A DNA stretch of 64,000 bases from Sipunculus nudus (GCA_026874595.1 CM049308.1:43283327-43347326); one strand, 5' to 3'. Shown: positions 59,101 to 63,800, numbered from the stretch's first letter. A program made the numbers and translations. The notes: generated by a model not told the origin, from the sequence alone.

Positions 59101-59696
59101 ATTTGTGTTTGCAGGGTGACCTGAAGCAGTTCTTGTGGGCAATGAAGAAAGACATGGGGAGACTCCAGAACGTCAAAGTGCCTCCACTGACAGTGGCACA
59201 GAAGGTCGCCATGTGCAACCAGGTGGCGCTGGGAATGGAGCACCTGGCCCACCATCGCTTCGTACATAAGGATCTGGCTGCTCGTAACGTGCTGCTCTCG
59301 CCCAGCTTGGATGTCAAAATCACGTGTCTCAGTCTCTGTCGTGATGTTTATGCGGCAGAATATTTTCTGTTTCACCAACAGATGATTCCGTTGAGGTGGA
59401 TGCCGGCAGAAACAGTAATGGAAGATGATTATTCCACTAAAAGTGATGTATGGGCCTTTTCAATATTTTGCTATGAGGTGTTCACACTTGGCGATGTTCC
59501 CTACAGAAATAGAACTAATGAGGAGGTGCTGAAAGGCCTAAAAACAGGAAGCCTCGAGCTGGATCCTATGCCAAACTGCCCAGAGGAAATGCTGACTCTA
59601 TTGGCAAAGTGCATGGCAGATAGTCCCAAGGACAGGCCATCGTTTAGTGAAATTGCTCTGTCAATGAGTGAAATGACTGTGGATAGTGATGTTTAG
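1151..59696 (+). CDS. PTK7: PTK7 orthologue (off-track-like pseudokinase receptor), 12 exons, 5' end outside window
   Basis: This is a single-pass receptor of the plasma membrane. The family acts as a catalytically deficient co-receptor in Wnt/planar-cell-polarity and semaphorin/plexin signalling (established for vertebrate PTK7 and fly off-track). Twelve exons join in frame into 828 residues plus stop. Order: second half of Ig3 (1-43), Ig4 (44-143), Ig5 (144-241), Ig6 (242-331), Ig7 (332-422), transmembrane helix (about 435-457), juxtamembrane (458-557), pseudokinase (558-828). Diagnostic matches to the PTK7 family include PNGTL…DAGVYSC, EKLKF-like KKLKF opening Ig6, GTLHF, MFGKLNH, GDLKQF, QVALGMEHL, FVHKDLAARN, YSTKSDVWAF, SPKDRPSFSEIA and a C-terminal TVDS. 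Human PTK7 is about 1070 residues, so roughly 240 N-terminal residues are missing here. No competing family has this combination of seven-Ig ectodomain and HKD/ALG-type pseudokinase. Confidence 0.97.
2774..3302. repeat. 46-bp minisatellite, left part
   Basis: About eleven copies of a 46-bp unit centred on GCTGTGTCAGATGGCTTG and CCAGTATCATGTTGT; exact 46-bp spacing is visible between 3123 and 3169. The array is open in more than one frame, giving three spurious ORFs. It is interrupted at 3303 by a mobile element and resumes at 5218. Confidence 0.95.
3303..5217 (+). mobile_element. Helitron-like non-autonomous element inserted in a minisatellite
   Basis: The left end is TTTTTAGCTCAGCTGAC, folding as a hairpin (TAGCTCAG pairing with CTGAGCTA at about 3306-3336). 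The right end is a short hairpin, GACC-cata-GGTC, followed by CCTTG and then host TT. The flanking 46-bp minisatellite reads through the insertion with no long target duplication. A (GTCC)n microsatellite lies at 3354-3402. The body contains two diverged direct copies of roughly 690 bp (about 3420-4120 and 4130-4750), recognisable by the shared CTGCCTAATATCAAAACC. A subterminal CAGCTGAGC near the right end mirrors GCTCAGCTG near the left. No transposase or Rep/helicase ORF is present. Confidence 0.65.
5218..5450. repeat. 46-bp minisatellite, right part
   Basis: Continuation of the array at 2774-3302 after the inserted element, starting TTATTTTGGCTGCTGTG and decaying over about five copies. 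Confidence 0.92.
6600..7020. repeat. 85-bp tandem repeat, about 5 copies
   Basis: The block TTTATAAAGAGAAATTATAT begins near 6649, 6734, 6819, 6903 and 6988, giving a unit of 84-85 bp that also contains GATACAAATGAACAGATT. Copies diverge moderately. Confidence 0.9.
10920..11612. repeat. 34-bp minisatellite, about 20 copies
   Basis: The unit is built of CAGGGACAGTGGGGTGGTGT plus ACAGCCTGATGTGT; exact 34-bp spacing is visible at 11107 and 11141. G-rich on the plus strand. All ORFs across it are repeat translations. Confidence 0.95.
12661..14728. mobile_element. TIR DNA transposon (2052 bp) with 8-bp target duplication
   Basis: The element occupies 12669-14720. It is flanked by direct repeats GTTGCATG (12661-12668 and 14721-14728). 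Long terminal inverted repeats of at least 130 bp (12669-12802 against 14590-14720) begin GGTATCATGCCAG on the left and, reverse-complemented, GGTCACATGCCAG on the right. The TIRs contain short repeats of the type GCCGAATCCCAGAAT and decay gradually inward. An 8-bp duplication is compatible with hAT, P, Merlin or a related superfamily; I cannot choose. Internal ORFs are at most 90 residues and unrecognised, so this is probably non-autonomous. A CT-rich microsatellite lies at 13583-13609. CpG dinucleotides are visibly commoner than in the surrounding intron. Confidence 0.88.
14813..15859 (+). mobile_element. Helitron-like non-autonomous element (hairpin + CTAG end)
   Basis: The left end TTTTTAGCCCTCAGCC carries a perfect hairpin TCAGCC-ctta-GGCTGA. 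The right end has AAGCTGA-loop-TCAGCTT, an 11-nt spacer and CTAG at 15856-15859, followed by TT. That is the Helitron 3' layout. After a GTCCG-rich head, the body has three direct copies (about 14910, 15215 and 15525), each carrying CTTGTGAGC…ATATCT and GGGTGACCTTGACCTA. The direct repeats TGACCT-TGACCT at 15011, 15311 and 15614 are nuclear-receptor half-sites. No ORF of note. Confidence 0.65.
16529..18278 (+). mobile_element. Helitron-like non-autonomous element, AT-rich body
   Basis: The left end TTTTATTAGCTCAGGTG forms the hairpin CAGGTGA-tgttgc-TCACCTG (near 16540-16559). The right end has AACTGT-gacca-ACAGTT, then TC and CTTG at 18275-18278, followed by TT. The body is strongly AT-rich with a 10-G run near 16931. 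The hairpin arms differ in sequence from the other copies but keep pairing. The 96-residue ORF at 17692-17982 is unrecognised and AT-driven. Confidence 0.55.
19046..20274. repeat. 44-bp minisatellite, about 28 copies, with 7-unit higher-order period
   Basis: The unit is CTAAACATAATGTTCACTGA followed by CCAGATATCCAGTAAC and ATACAGGT. The left third mixes GATAACC and GATATCC units; the right two thirds are nearly uniform GATATCC. A CACCGACC variant has its diagnostic C at 19542, 19850 and 20158, exactly 308 bp (7 units) apart. One early copy (near 19168) is shortened to 42 bp. Each unit contains a small dyad, GTTCACTG against CAGTAAC around GATATC. Confidence 0.98.
20712..21165. repeat. 40-bp minisatellite with 120-bp higher-order unit
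   Basis: Units start TTCATGGACAT and run about 40 bp. The sub-type TTCATGGACATTTTG recurs near 20820, 20940 and 21059, so three 40-bp units form a block of about 120 bp. ORFs of 64-108 residues across it are repeat translations. Confidence 0.92.
22660..24245. mobile_element. long inverted-repeat element, arms about 200 bp
   Basis: Sequence at about 22670-22880 matches the reverse complement of about 24020-24240. Shared blocks include GAGACGAC, GGGTTT, CCAGTACC with CTAAT, GAACAACTTT and ATTCAAAA. The interior (about 1.1 kb) has two diverged direct copies around 22985 and 23279. The outer boundaries fade, so no target duplication could be fixed. ORFs at 22615-22830 (minus) and 24070-24255 (plus) are the two arms read as protein and therefore resemble each other. 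Likely an old TIR or foldback element. Confidence 0.7.
25721..25850 (+). CDS. PTK7: PTK7 exon: N-terminal half of Ig4
   Basis: Acceptor TTGTTTTTAG|AT and donor CCAG|GTAAGT. Two bases complete Tyr44; two bases of Arg87 remain (phase 2). The first Ig4 cysteine is Cys75 in the context FEIACIPPEGLP, equivalent to the vertebrate VTCLPPKGLPEP segment. The N-terminal portion IKSFTPDSFKPRQPEKG is the Ig3-Ig4 linker and A strand. Confidence 0.95.
27490..27835. repeat. degenerate ~50-bp tandem repeat, about 7 copies
   Basis: Blocks of the type TTGATAAAGGAAATGTCC plus AAGGTAACAAAATAATCAGG recur every 49-53 bp. Confidence 0.85.
29150..29425. repeat. 55-bp tandem repeat, 5 copies
   Basis: GGATGTAATGAGCTTTACT recurs with its GATG near 29154, 29209, 29264, 29319 and 29374, exactly 55 bp apart. 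Confidence 0.92.
30847..31533 (+). mobile_element. short Helitron-like copy with poly-C expanded 3' end
   Basis: The left end TTTTTAGCTCAGCTGACTA matches the 3303 element almost exactly and has the same hairpin. The body resembles that element (AAATTAGACAAGAAT, GCTTTTATT). The right end keeps GGACCC and CCTTGTTG, but a C-rich tract (about 31497-31530) sits between them, replacing the usual GACC-loop-GGTC hairpin. Confidence 0.55.
32101..34524 (+). mobile_element. Helitron-like non-autonomous element with nuclear-receptor half-site units
   Basis: The left end TTTTTAGCTCAGCTGAC has an imperfect hairpin (AGCTCAGC with GCTGGGCT). The right end CAGCTGAGCGTCATGACC runs into the palindrome TGACCCATGGGTCA and CTTG at 34521-34524, followed by TT. 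The head is GTCCGTCC/GGCCGGCC-rich. The body has several diverged units of about 140 bp with CACCTACCAACAGGGGAAGA. AGGTCA half-site triplets lie at 32439-32457 and 32852-32870. A strong but unexplained splice-acceptor-like tract lies at 33622-33641. Confidence 0.65.
35642..35702. repeat. 25-bp tandem repeat, 2.4 copies
   Basis: CATCTGAGCTCAGGTGGTCA with CTGTG, repeated head to tail. Confidence 0.9.
35875..36058. repeat. 40-bp minisatellite, left part
   Basis: ATCCTGAGTAGCTACCCTGC plus AGACTGATATCTGATGTGTA recurs every 39-40 bp (ATCCT at 35931, 35970, 36009 and 36049). The array breaks at 36059 and resumes near 40465. Confidence 0.93.
36057..37471. mobile_element. TA-flanked TIR element (1411 bp), Tc1/mariner or pogo type
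   Basis: The element is 36059-37469. Its terminal inverted repeats are identical over 25 bp, starting CCGTAAAATCTCCACTT and ending AAAACCGC. They are flanked by TA on both sides (36057-36058 and 37470-37471). Subterminal AAAACCGCACC motifs recur inside the left end. A TA duplication fits the Tc1/mariner/pogo group; the superfamily is inferred. There is no transposase-sized ORF: 139 residues on the minus strand at 35853-36272 run across the junction and are chance. CpG-rich relative to the intron. Confidence 0.78.
37472..38008. other. non-array sequence between nested elements
   Basis: Single-copy-looking sequence containing two TAATGGCCGCACC blocks (near 37505 and 37580), reminiscent of the GCCGCACC-rich subterminal parts of pogo-like elements. 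It belongs to the foreign block that splits the 40-bp minisatellite. Confidence 0.45.
38159..38188 (+). repeat. G30 homopolymer
   Basis: Thirty consecutive G residues on the plus strand, inside the piggyBac-like element. The length may be affected by sequencing. Confidence 0.9.
38507..38602 (+). other. degenerate tRNA-like module followed by T-run (SINE or tRNA pseudogene)
   Basis: A box-A-like CGTAGTGGTTAGAATAG is followed 40-45 bp later by a box-B-like GAGTTCGAACC. Between them TGTGC can pair with GCATA around a 6-nt loop containing GTA. The T-arm stem is mostly unpaired, so this is not a functional tRNA. It ends in a T-run (near 38586), a Pol III terminator. A tRNA-derived SINE head or dead tRNA copy is the likeliest reading. 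Confidence 0.4.
39505..39950. repeat. 260-bp direct repeat, 2 diverged copies
   Basis: Two copies share CCCGCGTCG, GATCATAATATATGC and GATTACGGAACTAGC with offsets of about 260 bp (about 39515-39660 and 39775-39915). They lie between the piggyBac-like element and the resumed minisatellite. Confidence 0.8.
39951..40464. other. unassigned sequence at the right edge of the nested block
   Basis: AT-rich, with nothing recognisable. It ends where the 40-bp minisatellite resumes. Confidence 0.5.
40465..40690. repeat. 40-bp minisatellite, right part
   Basis: About six copies of the 35875-36058 unit (AATCCTG at 40474 and 40514, 40-bp spacing), separated from the left part by a 4.4-kb block of nested elements. 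Confidence 0.93.
40910..41265. repeat. 68-bp tandem repeat, about 5 copies
   Basis: CAGGCTGTTTGTTATAGGAC followed by ATGTAGGTAT and TAACTAGTCTGTACGGTG recurs near 40992, 41061, 41129 and 41196. Confidence 0.9.
42115..43460. repeat. 36-bp minisatellite, about 37 copies, two sequence domains
   Basis: Every unit shares GGGCCTGATGTGATGGT and TTATACACCCT. Up to about 42980 the middle is GGTTGGTA or GGTTGTA; from there to 43460 it is TCACAGGG. The change is abrupt after two mixed units. All ORFs over it on both strands are repeat translations. Confidence 0.97.
43924..43964. other. 24-bp perfect palindrome with outer inverted arms
   Basis: 43930-43953 is self-complementary without a spacer; its left half is GCTGTTATATAC. 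Outside it TCTGAC (43924) and GTCAGA (43959) form a further inverted pair. It could extrude as a cruciform or fold as an RNA hairpin. Confidence 0.9.
44130..44600. repeat. 74-bp degenerate tandem repeat, 5 copies
   Basis: ATGGACAAAATGCTACAAGG recurs near 44212, 44287, 44361, 44435 and 44509. The simpler motif GACAAAATTAAA is repeated within each unit. Confidence 0.88.
44640..45225 (+). repeat. 28-bp minisatellite open in all three plus frames
   Basis: The unit is AAAATGTCACAGAACAATTA plus CCACAGAC, with shortened variants. Because 28 is not a multiple of 3 and no frame of the unit has a stop, three overlapping ORFs of 173-215 residues arise, each a rotation of MSQNNYHRQNVTEQLPQTKC. Intronic, not coding. 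Confidence 0.96.
45699..45868 (+). CDS. PTK7: PTK7 exon: C-terminal half of Ig4
   Basis: Acceptor TTTTGTAG|A and donor TCTG|GTAGGA. It completes Arg87, then residues 88-143 and one base of Val144 (phase 1). Trp88 is the core Ig tryptophan, and GDGGRYTCVAENMAGQQRGS contains the second cysteine (Cys125). This aligns with the vertebrate DAGVYTCHAANLAGQRR segment. Confidence 0.95.
45869..47946 (+). other. PTK7: PTK7 intron 3 (2.1 kb)
   Basis: Phase 1, at the Ig4/Ig5 boundary. Mostly AT-rich, with a less AT-rich stretch at about 46620-46780 (GGTGGCGG and TGGTGGGGCGG) and a C-rich run near 47790-47812. No repeats or ORFs of note. Confidence 0.85.
47947..48089 (+). CDS. PTK7: PTK7 exon: N-terminal half of Ig5
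   Basis: Acceptor GTCTCAG|TG and donor AAT|GTTAGT. It completes Val144, then residues 145-191, phase 0. FECGFIGSPYP gives the first cysteine (Cys169) and ISWYKDDKP the core tryptophan (Trp183). The PPTIDAARRPRPTEVEEG start parallels the vertebrate Ig5 A strand and its EEG turn. Confidence 0.95.
48090..48500 (+). other. PTK7: PTK7 intron 4
   Basis: Phase 0, inside Ig5. AT-rich, with nothing else visible; the acceptor is TATTTTTCAG. Confidence 0.85.
48501..48651 (+). CDS. PTK7: PTK7 exon: C-terminal half of Ig5
   Basis: Donor A|GTAGGT, phase 1. Residues 192-241 plus one base of Lys242. EGILQINKVELEDRG leads into MYACSVNTTG with the second cysteine at Cys221. It ends in ALTVK, the G strand before the Ig6 linker. 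Confidence 0.95.
48652..48985 (+). other. PTK7: PTK7 intron 5
   Basis: Phase 1, at the Ig5/Ig6 boundary; 334 bp of AT-rich sequence with no other feature. Confidence 0.85.
48986..49255 (+). CDS. PTK7: PTK7 exon: complete Ig6
   Basis: Acceptor TTTCAACAG|AA and donor GTAG|GTATGT; both flanking introns are phase 1, so a whole Ig domain sits on one symmetric exon. Residues 242-332: KKLKFKSP is the PTK7-specific entry to Ig6. The cysteines are Cys265 and Cys313, with Trp278 between them. HVTQDEHGTLHFDPVKRSDT closely parallels the vertebrate WVTDNAGTLHF segment, one of the best-conserved ectodomain stretches. Confidence 0.97.
49256..49612 (+). other. PTK7: PTK7 intron 6
   Basis: Phase 1, at the Ig6/Ig7 boundary; 357 bp with a good polypyrimidine tract before the acceptor at 49611-49612. 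Nothing else is visible. Confidence 0.85.
49613..49764 (+). CDS. PTK7: PTK7 exon: N-terminal half of Ig7
   Basis: Acceptor CTGTTTATAG|TT and donor AAG|GTATGG, phase 0. Residues 332-382. FTCSVKGDPQPTVTWYKK carries Cys355 and Trp367. In vertebrate PTK7 the equivalent loop (GDPKPLIQW) holds the MT1-MMP cleavage site; here PKPLI is PQPTV. Confidence 0.95.
49776..50660. repeat. 39-bp minisatellite, core of about 10 good copies plus decayed ends
   Basis: The unit is GGTTTTATATAAAAACCTAC followed by AGAGTGTGCTCTATATAAG; 39-bp spacing is exact between 49981 and 50020. CTATATAAGG recurs in most copies. It starts about 12 bp after the exon donor. The ORF at 49941-50228 is a repeat translation. Confidence 0.93.
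50999..51025 (+). repeat. C27 homopolymer
   Basis: Uninterrupted C run in intron 7. Confidence 0.9.
53614..53734 (+). CDS. PTK7: PTK7 exon: C-terminal half of Ig7
   Basis: Acceptor ATTTTCAG|TTC and donor A|GTAAGT, phase 1. Residues 383-422: FLSNGSMYIKEVYMEDTGKY leads into RCVAANKGG, with Cys404 as the second Ig7 cysteine. Vertebrate PTK7 has FQNGSL…EDSGRYTC here. The phase-1 donor separates Ig7 from the membrane-spanning exon. Confidence 0.95.
53735..55273 (+). other. PTK7: PTK7 intron 8 with degenerate tandem repeat
   Basis: Phase 1. From about 54190 to 55030, units of roughly 120-150 bp recur. They are marked by CTGAAATTTTGCATG, CTTGGATAC and GGTGGTGCCATCTGC and resemble the GCCACCT-containing bodies of the Helitron-like family. 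A GA-rich run lies near 54030-54050. ORFs here are unrecognised repeat readings. Confidence 0.75.
55274..55435 (+). CDS. PTK7: PTK7 exon: transmembrane segment
   Basis: Acceptor TTTTACAG|GA and donor GAAG|GTCAGT, phase 1. Residues 424-476. A short acidic stalk (NDDEG) is followed by a hydrophobic helix of about 23 residues (TVIIAVCCAVAYLGIVIGL then TIYC, 435-457). Next comes a basic stop-transfer stretch (RLVRAKNMRKAR). The AVAY…GL…YC pattern matches the vertebrate PTK7 helix. The helix contains small residues spaced as in GxxxG-like packing motifs. Confidence 0.95.
55436..57864 (+). other. PTK7: PTK7 intron 9 (2.4 kb)
   Basis: Phase 1. 55436-55810 shows nothing. The remainder is a 36-bp host repeat (GCTGTTTTGTATGTGATGGT, near 55827 and again at 57725-57800) split by a Helitron-like element. 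Confidence 0.85.
55852..57720 (+). mobile_element. Helitron-like element inserted in a 36-bp repeat; DR1/DR0 half-site units
   Basis: The right end is diagnostic: hairpin TGGCAC-ctgca-GTGCCA, an 8-nt spacer and CTAG at 57717-57720, followed by TT. The left boundary (about 55852) is set by where the GCTGTTTTGTATGTGATGG host repeat stops. Near it CCAGAC and GTCTGG form an inverted pair before a GCCGCCGCCG head. The body has three or more units of about 280 bp, each with GGTCAAAGGTCAAGGTCACA and ATATAG/TATGTCCCATTG blocks. A 14-G run lies at 57656-57669. ORFs of 60-106 residues reflect the repeat. Confidence 0.65.
57865..58107 (+). CDS. PTK7: PTK7 exon: juxtamembrane segment
   Basis: Acceptor TTCTTGTAG|AG and donor ATCG|GTAGGT, phase 1. 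Residues 478-557. Acidic start (EKAENGDIPHEQQELMDKKE), then a Ser/His/Asn/Gln-rich run (SQPSHSSHSHSNQSNQS), then YDKYNFPRQILQNLGVI leading into the kinase N-lobe. The last part parallels the vertebrate KMHFPRSSLQPITTLG. The Ser/His-rich tract is low-complexity and probably disordered. Confidence 0.95.
58108..58532 (+). other. PTK7: PTK7 intron 10
   Basis: Phase 1; 425 bp, nearly all of it the 38-bp repeat described next. Confidence 0.92.
58155..58532 (+). repeat. PTK7: 38-bp tandem repeat duplicating the exon-11 splice acceptor
   Basis: Ten AG dinucleotides, each preceded by TTTTGTGTG(T/A)TTC, end at 58192, 58230, 58268, 58306, 58344, 58382, 58420, 58458, 58496 and 58532. All steps are 38 bp except the last (36 bp). 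The final copy is the real acceptor. Units ending at 58306, 58344, 58382 and 58420 read CAG|GTAAAA, so they also resemble donors. The first bases of exon 11 (GTAAAG) derive from the repeat. Confidence 0.95.
58533..58765 (+). CDS. PTK7: PTK7 exon: pseudokinase N-lobe
   Basis: Acceptor TGTGTTTCAG|GT and donor TGG|GTAAGT, phase 0. Residues 559-635, with Gly558 split across the intron. The glycine loop GKGVYGDVFLA keeps all three glycines, unlike the vertebrate GKSEFG. LVVVKSL supplies the beta-3 lysine (Lys585), RREVDMFGKLNH the helix-C glutamate (Glu601), and LIITEY a threonine gatekeeper (Thr630). DNVVHLLG matches the vertebrate ANVVRLLG. Confidence 0.96.
58766..59114 (+). other. PTK7: PTK7 intron 11
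   Basis: Phase 0; 349 bp of AT-rich sequence ending in TTTGTGTTTGCAG. No other feature. Confidence 0.88.
59115..59696 (+). CDS. PTK7: PTK7 terminal exon: pseudokinase C-lobe and stop
   Basis: Residues 636-828 and TAG at 59694-59696. The exon starts GDLKQFLW, continuing directly from EYCEW. FVHKDLAARN (684-693) replaces HRD with HKD, as in other PTK7 proteins, and keeps the catalytic-loop Asp and Asn. The DFG position reads CLS (706-708) in VKITCLSLCRD, so the magnesium-binding Asp is absent. The APE region is PAE (732-734) after PLRWM. YSTKSDVWAF and SPKDRPSFSEIA complete the C-lobe, and the protein ends MTVDSDV, close to the vertebrate STVDSKP. The vertebrate kinase domain is split by more introns, whereas here the whole C-lobe lies on one exon. 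Confidence 0.97.
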   Translation, partial: GDLKQFLWAMKKDMGRLQNVKVPPLTVAQKVAMCNQVALGMEHLAHHRFVHKDLAARNVLLSPSLDVKITCLSLCRDVYAAEYFLFHQQMIPLRWMPAETVMEDDYSTKSDVWAFSIFCYEVFTLGDVPYRNRTNEEVLKGLKTGSLELDPMPNCPEEMLTLLAKCMADSPKDRPSFSEIALSMSEMTVDSDV

Positions 59697-60560
59697 GGAC
59701 CAGAAGGTCTGAGGAATAAAGGGTAAAAAATAAACCATTAATATTCATGGGATAAAAAAGCTTGTATCAAATACAAAGTGGAGAGCCAAAGCTGATGAAC
59801 CCAGTGATATCAGTCTGTGACCAGAACTGATCTAACGTTAATAAGCAGCCTCCACCAGTAGCTTTTGATCGCGAGTATTGATGGTATGTGATGCACATGA
59901 GGATGATGATCCTGTGACTACAAAGAAAGGCCAAAAACTATGCATGCACACCAGCACACTCCACCCACTCCAACAATCACACAATGTTCTTATTTTCTCC
60001 TGCTGCCAAGTCAGTCATGCCATGACCGCTCCTCATGATGACGACTGTCCCTAAGGTGGCTGTACTTACATCAGATATTTGATGTTTTAGTGTGTATACC
60101 TGATGCTAAAATGATTCATTTATGTTTTAACTGTACATGTGGATATTCACCTAATTTATGCAAAGAATGTACAGAGATGCACAATGAGCAGTTGTGTATG
60201 TTTTAACCAGAATTTTTGTATTTTATGCAAATTTGTGAGGAGGCCTTTGTCCATTATATTATGGTATGTTCATCCTGATACAGAATGAAGCCATTATTGG
60301 AGAGAGCTTTCATGACTAAATCAACCATGACACACACATACAACACACACTACTGTGCTCAGGCTGACACACACATACAACACACACTACTGTGCTCAGG
60401 CTGACACACACATACAACACACACTACTGTGCTCAGGCTGACACACACACCCACGCAACTGTGCTTAGACTGATGCAACATAAACACAGGTGCACTGTGG
60501 CTTTAGTGTGGCTAATGTAAATTCTGTATTTCTGCATTATGATTAGAGGAATAAAATTCC
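59697..60560 (+). other. PTK7: putative PTK7 3' UTR with candidate poly(A) signals
   Basis: Non-coding after the stop. AATAAA occurs at 59715-59720 (too close to the stop to be the main site), 60550-60555, 60793-60798 and 60811-60816. The transcript end cannot be set from sequence alone; 60550 and the 60793/60811 pair are the best candidates. Confidence 0.55.
60328..60470. repeat. 37-bp tandem repeat in 3' UTR region, about 3.5 copies
   Basis: TGACACACACATACAACACA plus CACTACTGTGCTCAGGC, head to tail; the last copy is truncated and diverged. Confidence 0.93.
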
Positions 60561-60819
60561 AGCAAGAATAATATGCAAAATTACAGTTTTAGATACATCT
60601 ATGACAGATATTTTTAAGAGGTGTTTCATTTCATTAAGGTATTTAGTTCCCATATTTGCAAGAAGTAGGAAAGGCAAAAATACTCTGATGTCATAGTTGT
60701 CAGACAAGGAATACACTGGATACTGATCTTATCTCCTACTTTTTACATCTCAGATTCCAATTTTTTTTTTAATTGTAATTATCCTACAAGGAAATAAAAA
60801 CTATAAAGAAAATAAAATT

Positions 60820-63800
60820 GCCTTTATTTGGATGCAGCCAAGGAATATTTCTACAATCAATATACCAACGTTCCTGGCATTCCTAACTTTGGTGCTGTGA
60901 AACATGATTTAAAAACTTTACATCACAATTTATTCTTTAAACAGGTCCTCTTTTCAAACCTAAATTCAATAGGTCTGGCACAAACAGACATTAATCATGT
61001 ATTTTAAACATTTGAAAGTTTTGTTAGTTTGTCTGACATCCATCTATCCGGCATCCATCCATTGTGTTCTAAATTTTGAACCTGCATGTTGATCCTCCTG
61101 AGATACCAACTTTCAGTGATGAAAAGTTCATTCCATACATTTTGTGAAAATTGCATTATTCTATGTTGCAGGGGTGCCAGGTGACCACACTGTCAGTGAC
61201 CTTCTGGTTTAGAGATTTAAATAGCTGCAGTATGATCACAGGCTCCAGTCCTGTTTGTCCTGAATCACTGTGCTTATACACAGCCAGTAAAAAATGATGC
61301 TGATCAGTGGAGACAGGTGCCACCTGCATTATGACAGGTGGTTTAATAAGTGACAGCTGTGTCATCTTGCAGCCTTTTTAATACTCTGTTAAGCTCCTTT
61401 TATATGTAGATTTTTAATTAGAAGATTTTCAGAGATGATCAGTTAATTTCAAGTGTTTGTACTGTTTGGTAAAATGAAGACACCTTTGTTTTACAACTTT
61501 GACATCAGCTCATTTCTGCATCTGTTGTGTGGAGAAGGGACAGGACTCTGCCCTTTAGAACAACTTTTAGTTAAGTTTTGTGAATTAGACATGAACCTTG
61601 ATGCTCCATCACATAATACCTGATCAGTGGTACAGGTATTCCAAGGATAACTACAAATAAGAACGATCATACAGTGTTTTATTTGACTAGAAACATAATC
61701 AACAAAGGTTAAATATTAAGGGTAAATGTGAATGCATTAACAGATGTGGTATTTATTACAATTTTACCTCCCTTGGGTAAAACTGCCATGGCTTTTATAT
61801 ATTATGATTTTAAAAATTGTCATCATTTGAATGATTGATATATTTTATATGTCCCTTTATTTTCATTAACATTCATTTTTTGTTTTATACAACATTAGAA
61901 AGTAGGAATTCCAATTTTAAGTGATGACACATTTTCATGAGTAACTAAATGTAAGTTGTTGGAGTGACTTTGCATTAACATACTCATGTTTGACACTTTA
62001 TATGTACATTATGGTCACACAAGGGGTGAACTGAATGGTGGTCACATGCATGTGCCCTTTCAGCACATGCAAATTTGGTGCAAGCTTATGCAATGTTTTT
62101 GGATAGACCAATATCTGTGATCAAGCTTACCAGCATATGTTGAGTGACTTCAGCTGTCTGTAATCCTTGCTTACAAATAGAAACTTGTAATGCAGCATTT
62201 TTGTCTTTAACCTTACTCTGCTTATTCAGTGGATCCTGAATGGCTTTATCTGGTTAAATGCCTGCTAATAGTGACACTGTCTGTTAGAATAATTCTTATA
62301 TTTTTGTCTCGTAGAATATCTAACAGTTAGTATGAGATTCATTGTCACAGAACTGTCTGTCAGTCCTTTCCTGACATGCTGTGCATCTTCATCATATGGC
62401 CATTAAGTGCTGCTTATAGATGTCATATACATGTAAACTATATACTGTTGAGCTTCATGCTGTCAGGGGGGGGGGGACAAGTCTGTGAGAGTTCAGTAAA
62501 TCAGGGCACTGGCAGGATTTCCCTTCATGTAAATATCCAGATTCTCACAGAAATAATGACCTAATGACTGTTAGTTTCTCAGAATTGCTTGCCAAGTTTA
62601 TTCTGTTATGTAAAGCACATTTTGTTTGCTGCCTTGCTCAACTGAAGAGCAGTATTTTCCATTTAAAAAACTTTTGGTACAATTCACCACTAATTTTCAG
62701 ATATATGATAAAAAATAGGATCTCTAATATAATCATGTATTCATTATTTTCCTGCCTCAGCAGAATGGGAAATACATCAATAAGCTCAGTCTTTCCATAT
62801 CTCTGTCCATCTTTAAATATTTGATCATTAAGAATCAACTCCTATCTTCTAGTTATTTTTATATTACAATTTTAATTTGCTTTAAAAACTGAAAAAAAAC
62901 AATTGATATGAGAAAAAAATTGTCATCTTATACAAACATAAATTCATTATTCACCCGCCTCAGCATGTATGATCATCTTAGGTGCCAACATTTCCTGTAT
63001 TTGGAACTAAGAGAAACTAGACTTAACATGCAGGACAGACTTTATAATAATATTGCCAAATGGCTGTGGCAATTTGATTTGAATTTTTTAAAAAATATAA
63101 AAAAAATAAACTTTTCTGTGTGCCAGAATTTGATAAATTTATGTCATAGGGAAATTCAGCTGAGCCCTGTGACCCGTAGGTCCCTTGATTCTTTATAACC
63201 GGTGTTGTCTATTGTCCAGTCACAGAGGGGTAAGAATACCTGGGGTGAATGTGTATGTCACCACTGAGAGGAAACAATTTTGCAATATATTAGCAATAGT
63301 TATGTAAAATTGACAGCAAGTGCAATGCTAATGATTACTAGGTAAAAGGACCACTATGTCTACATGCTTGTTCCACTGTTTAGCAGCCTTTCAGAGTCAC
63401 TGGTTATATTTCCATTATTGTTGAATTACACTACTGATGTTTGAAAACTCCACTGTTTGTGCTTTTACAAATAATAGTGTATTTGTAAGTATTAAATGAT
63501 TTGTTAACAATGTTTTTATTGGAAGTTGAAGAAAACTTTGGTAGCAGGTTATCCTAGTCAGAAATATTTTTGTCTAGACAGCTCCCTAGATCACTCTAAT
63601 TCACTAATGAGAAGGACTTTACTGTCTAGTATTAAGCAGAAATTGTCATCTTCATATTGGAAGGTGTACTGTGCTGGTGCTACAACAGAATTCCAACCAT
63701 TTAGTGGTATGAGTTTGCTGATAATCAGTATTCTGTGTGTACTAGCTGTGATAGAGTAACTGGTTACATTGTTACTGGTATCTACGTCTGCTGCTCTGTT

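Noticed and set aside
58982..59378. Minus-strand ORFs of 111-113 residues over the kinase exon
   Set aside because: Antisense shadows of the PTK7 C-lobe exon.
63526..63759. 77-residue ORF near the right edge
   Set aside because: Hydrophobic tail but no family resemblance and no supporting context; treated as chance.
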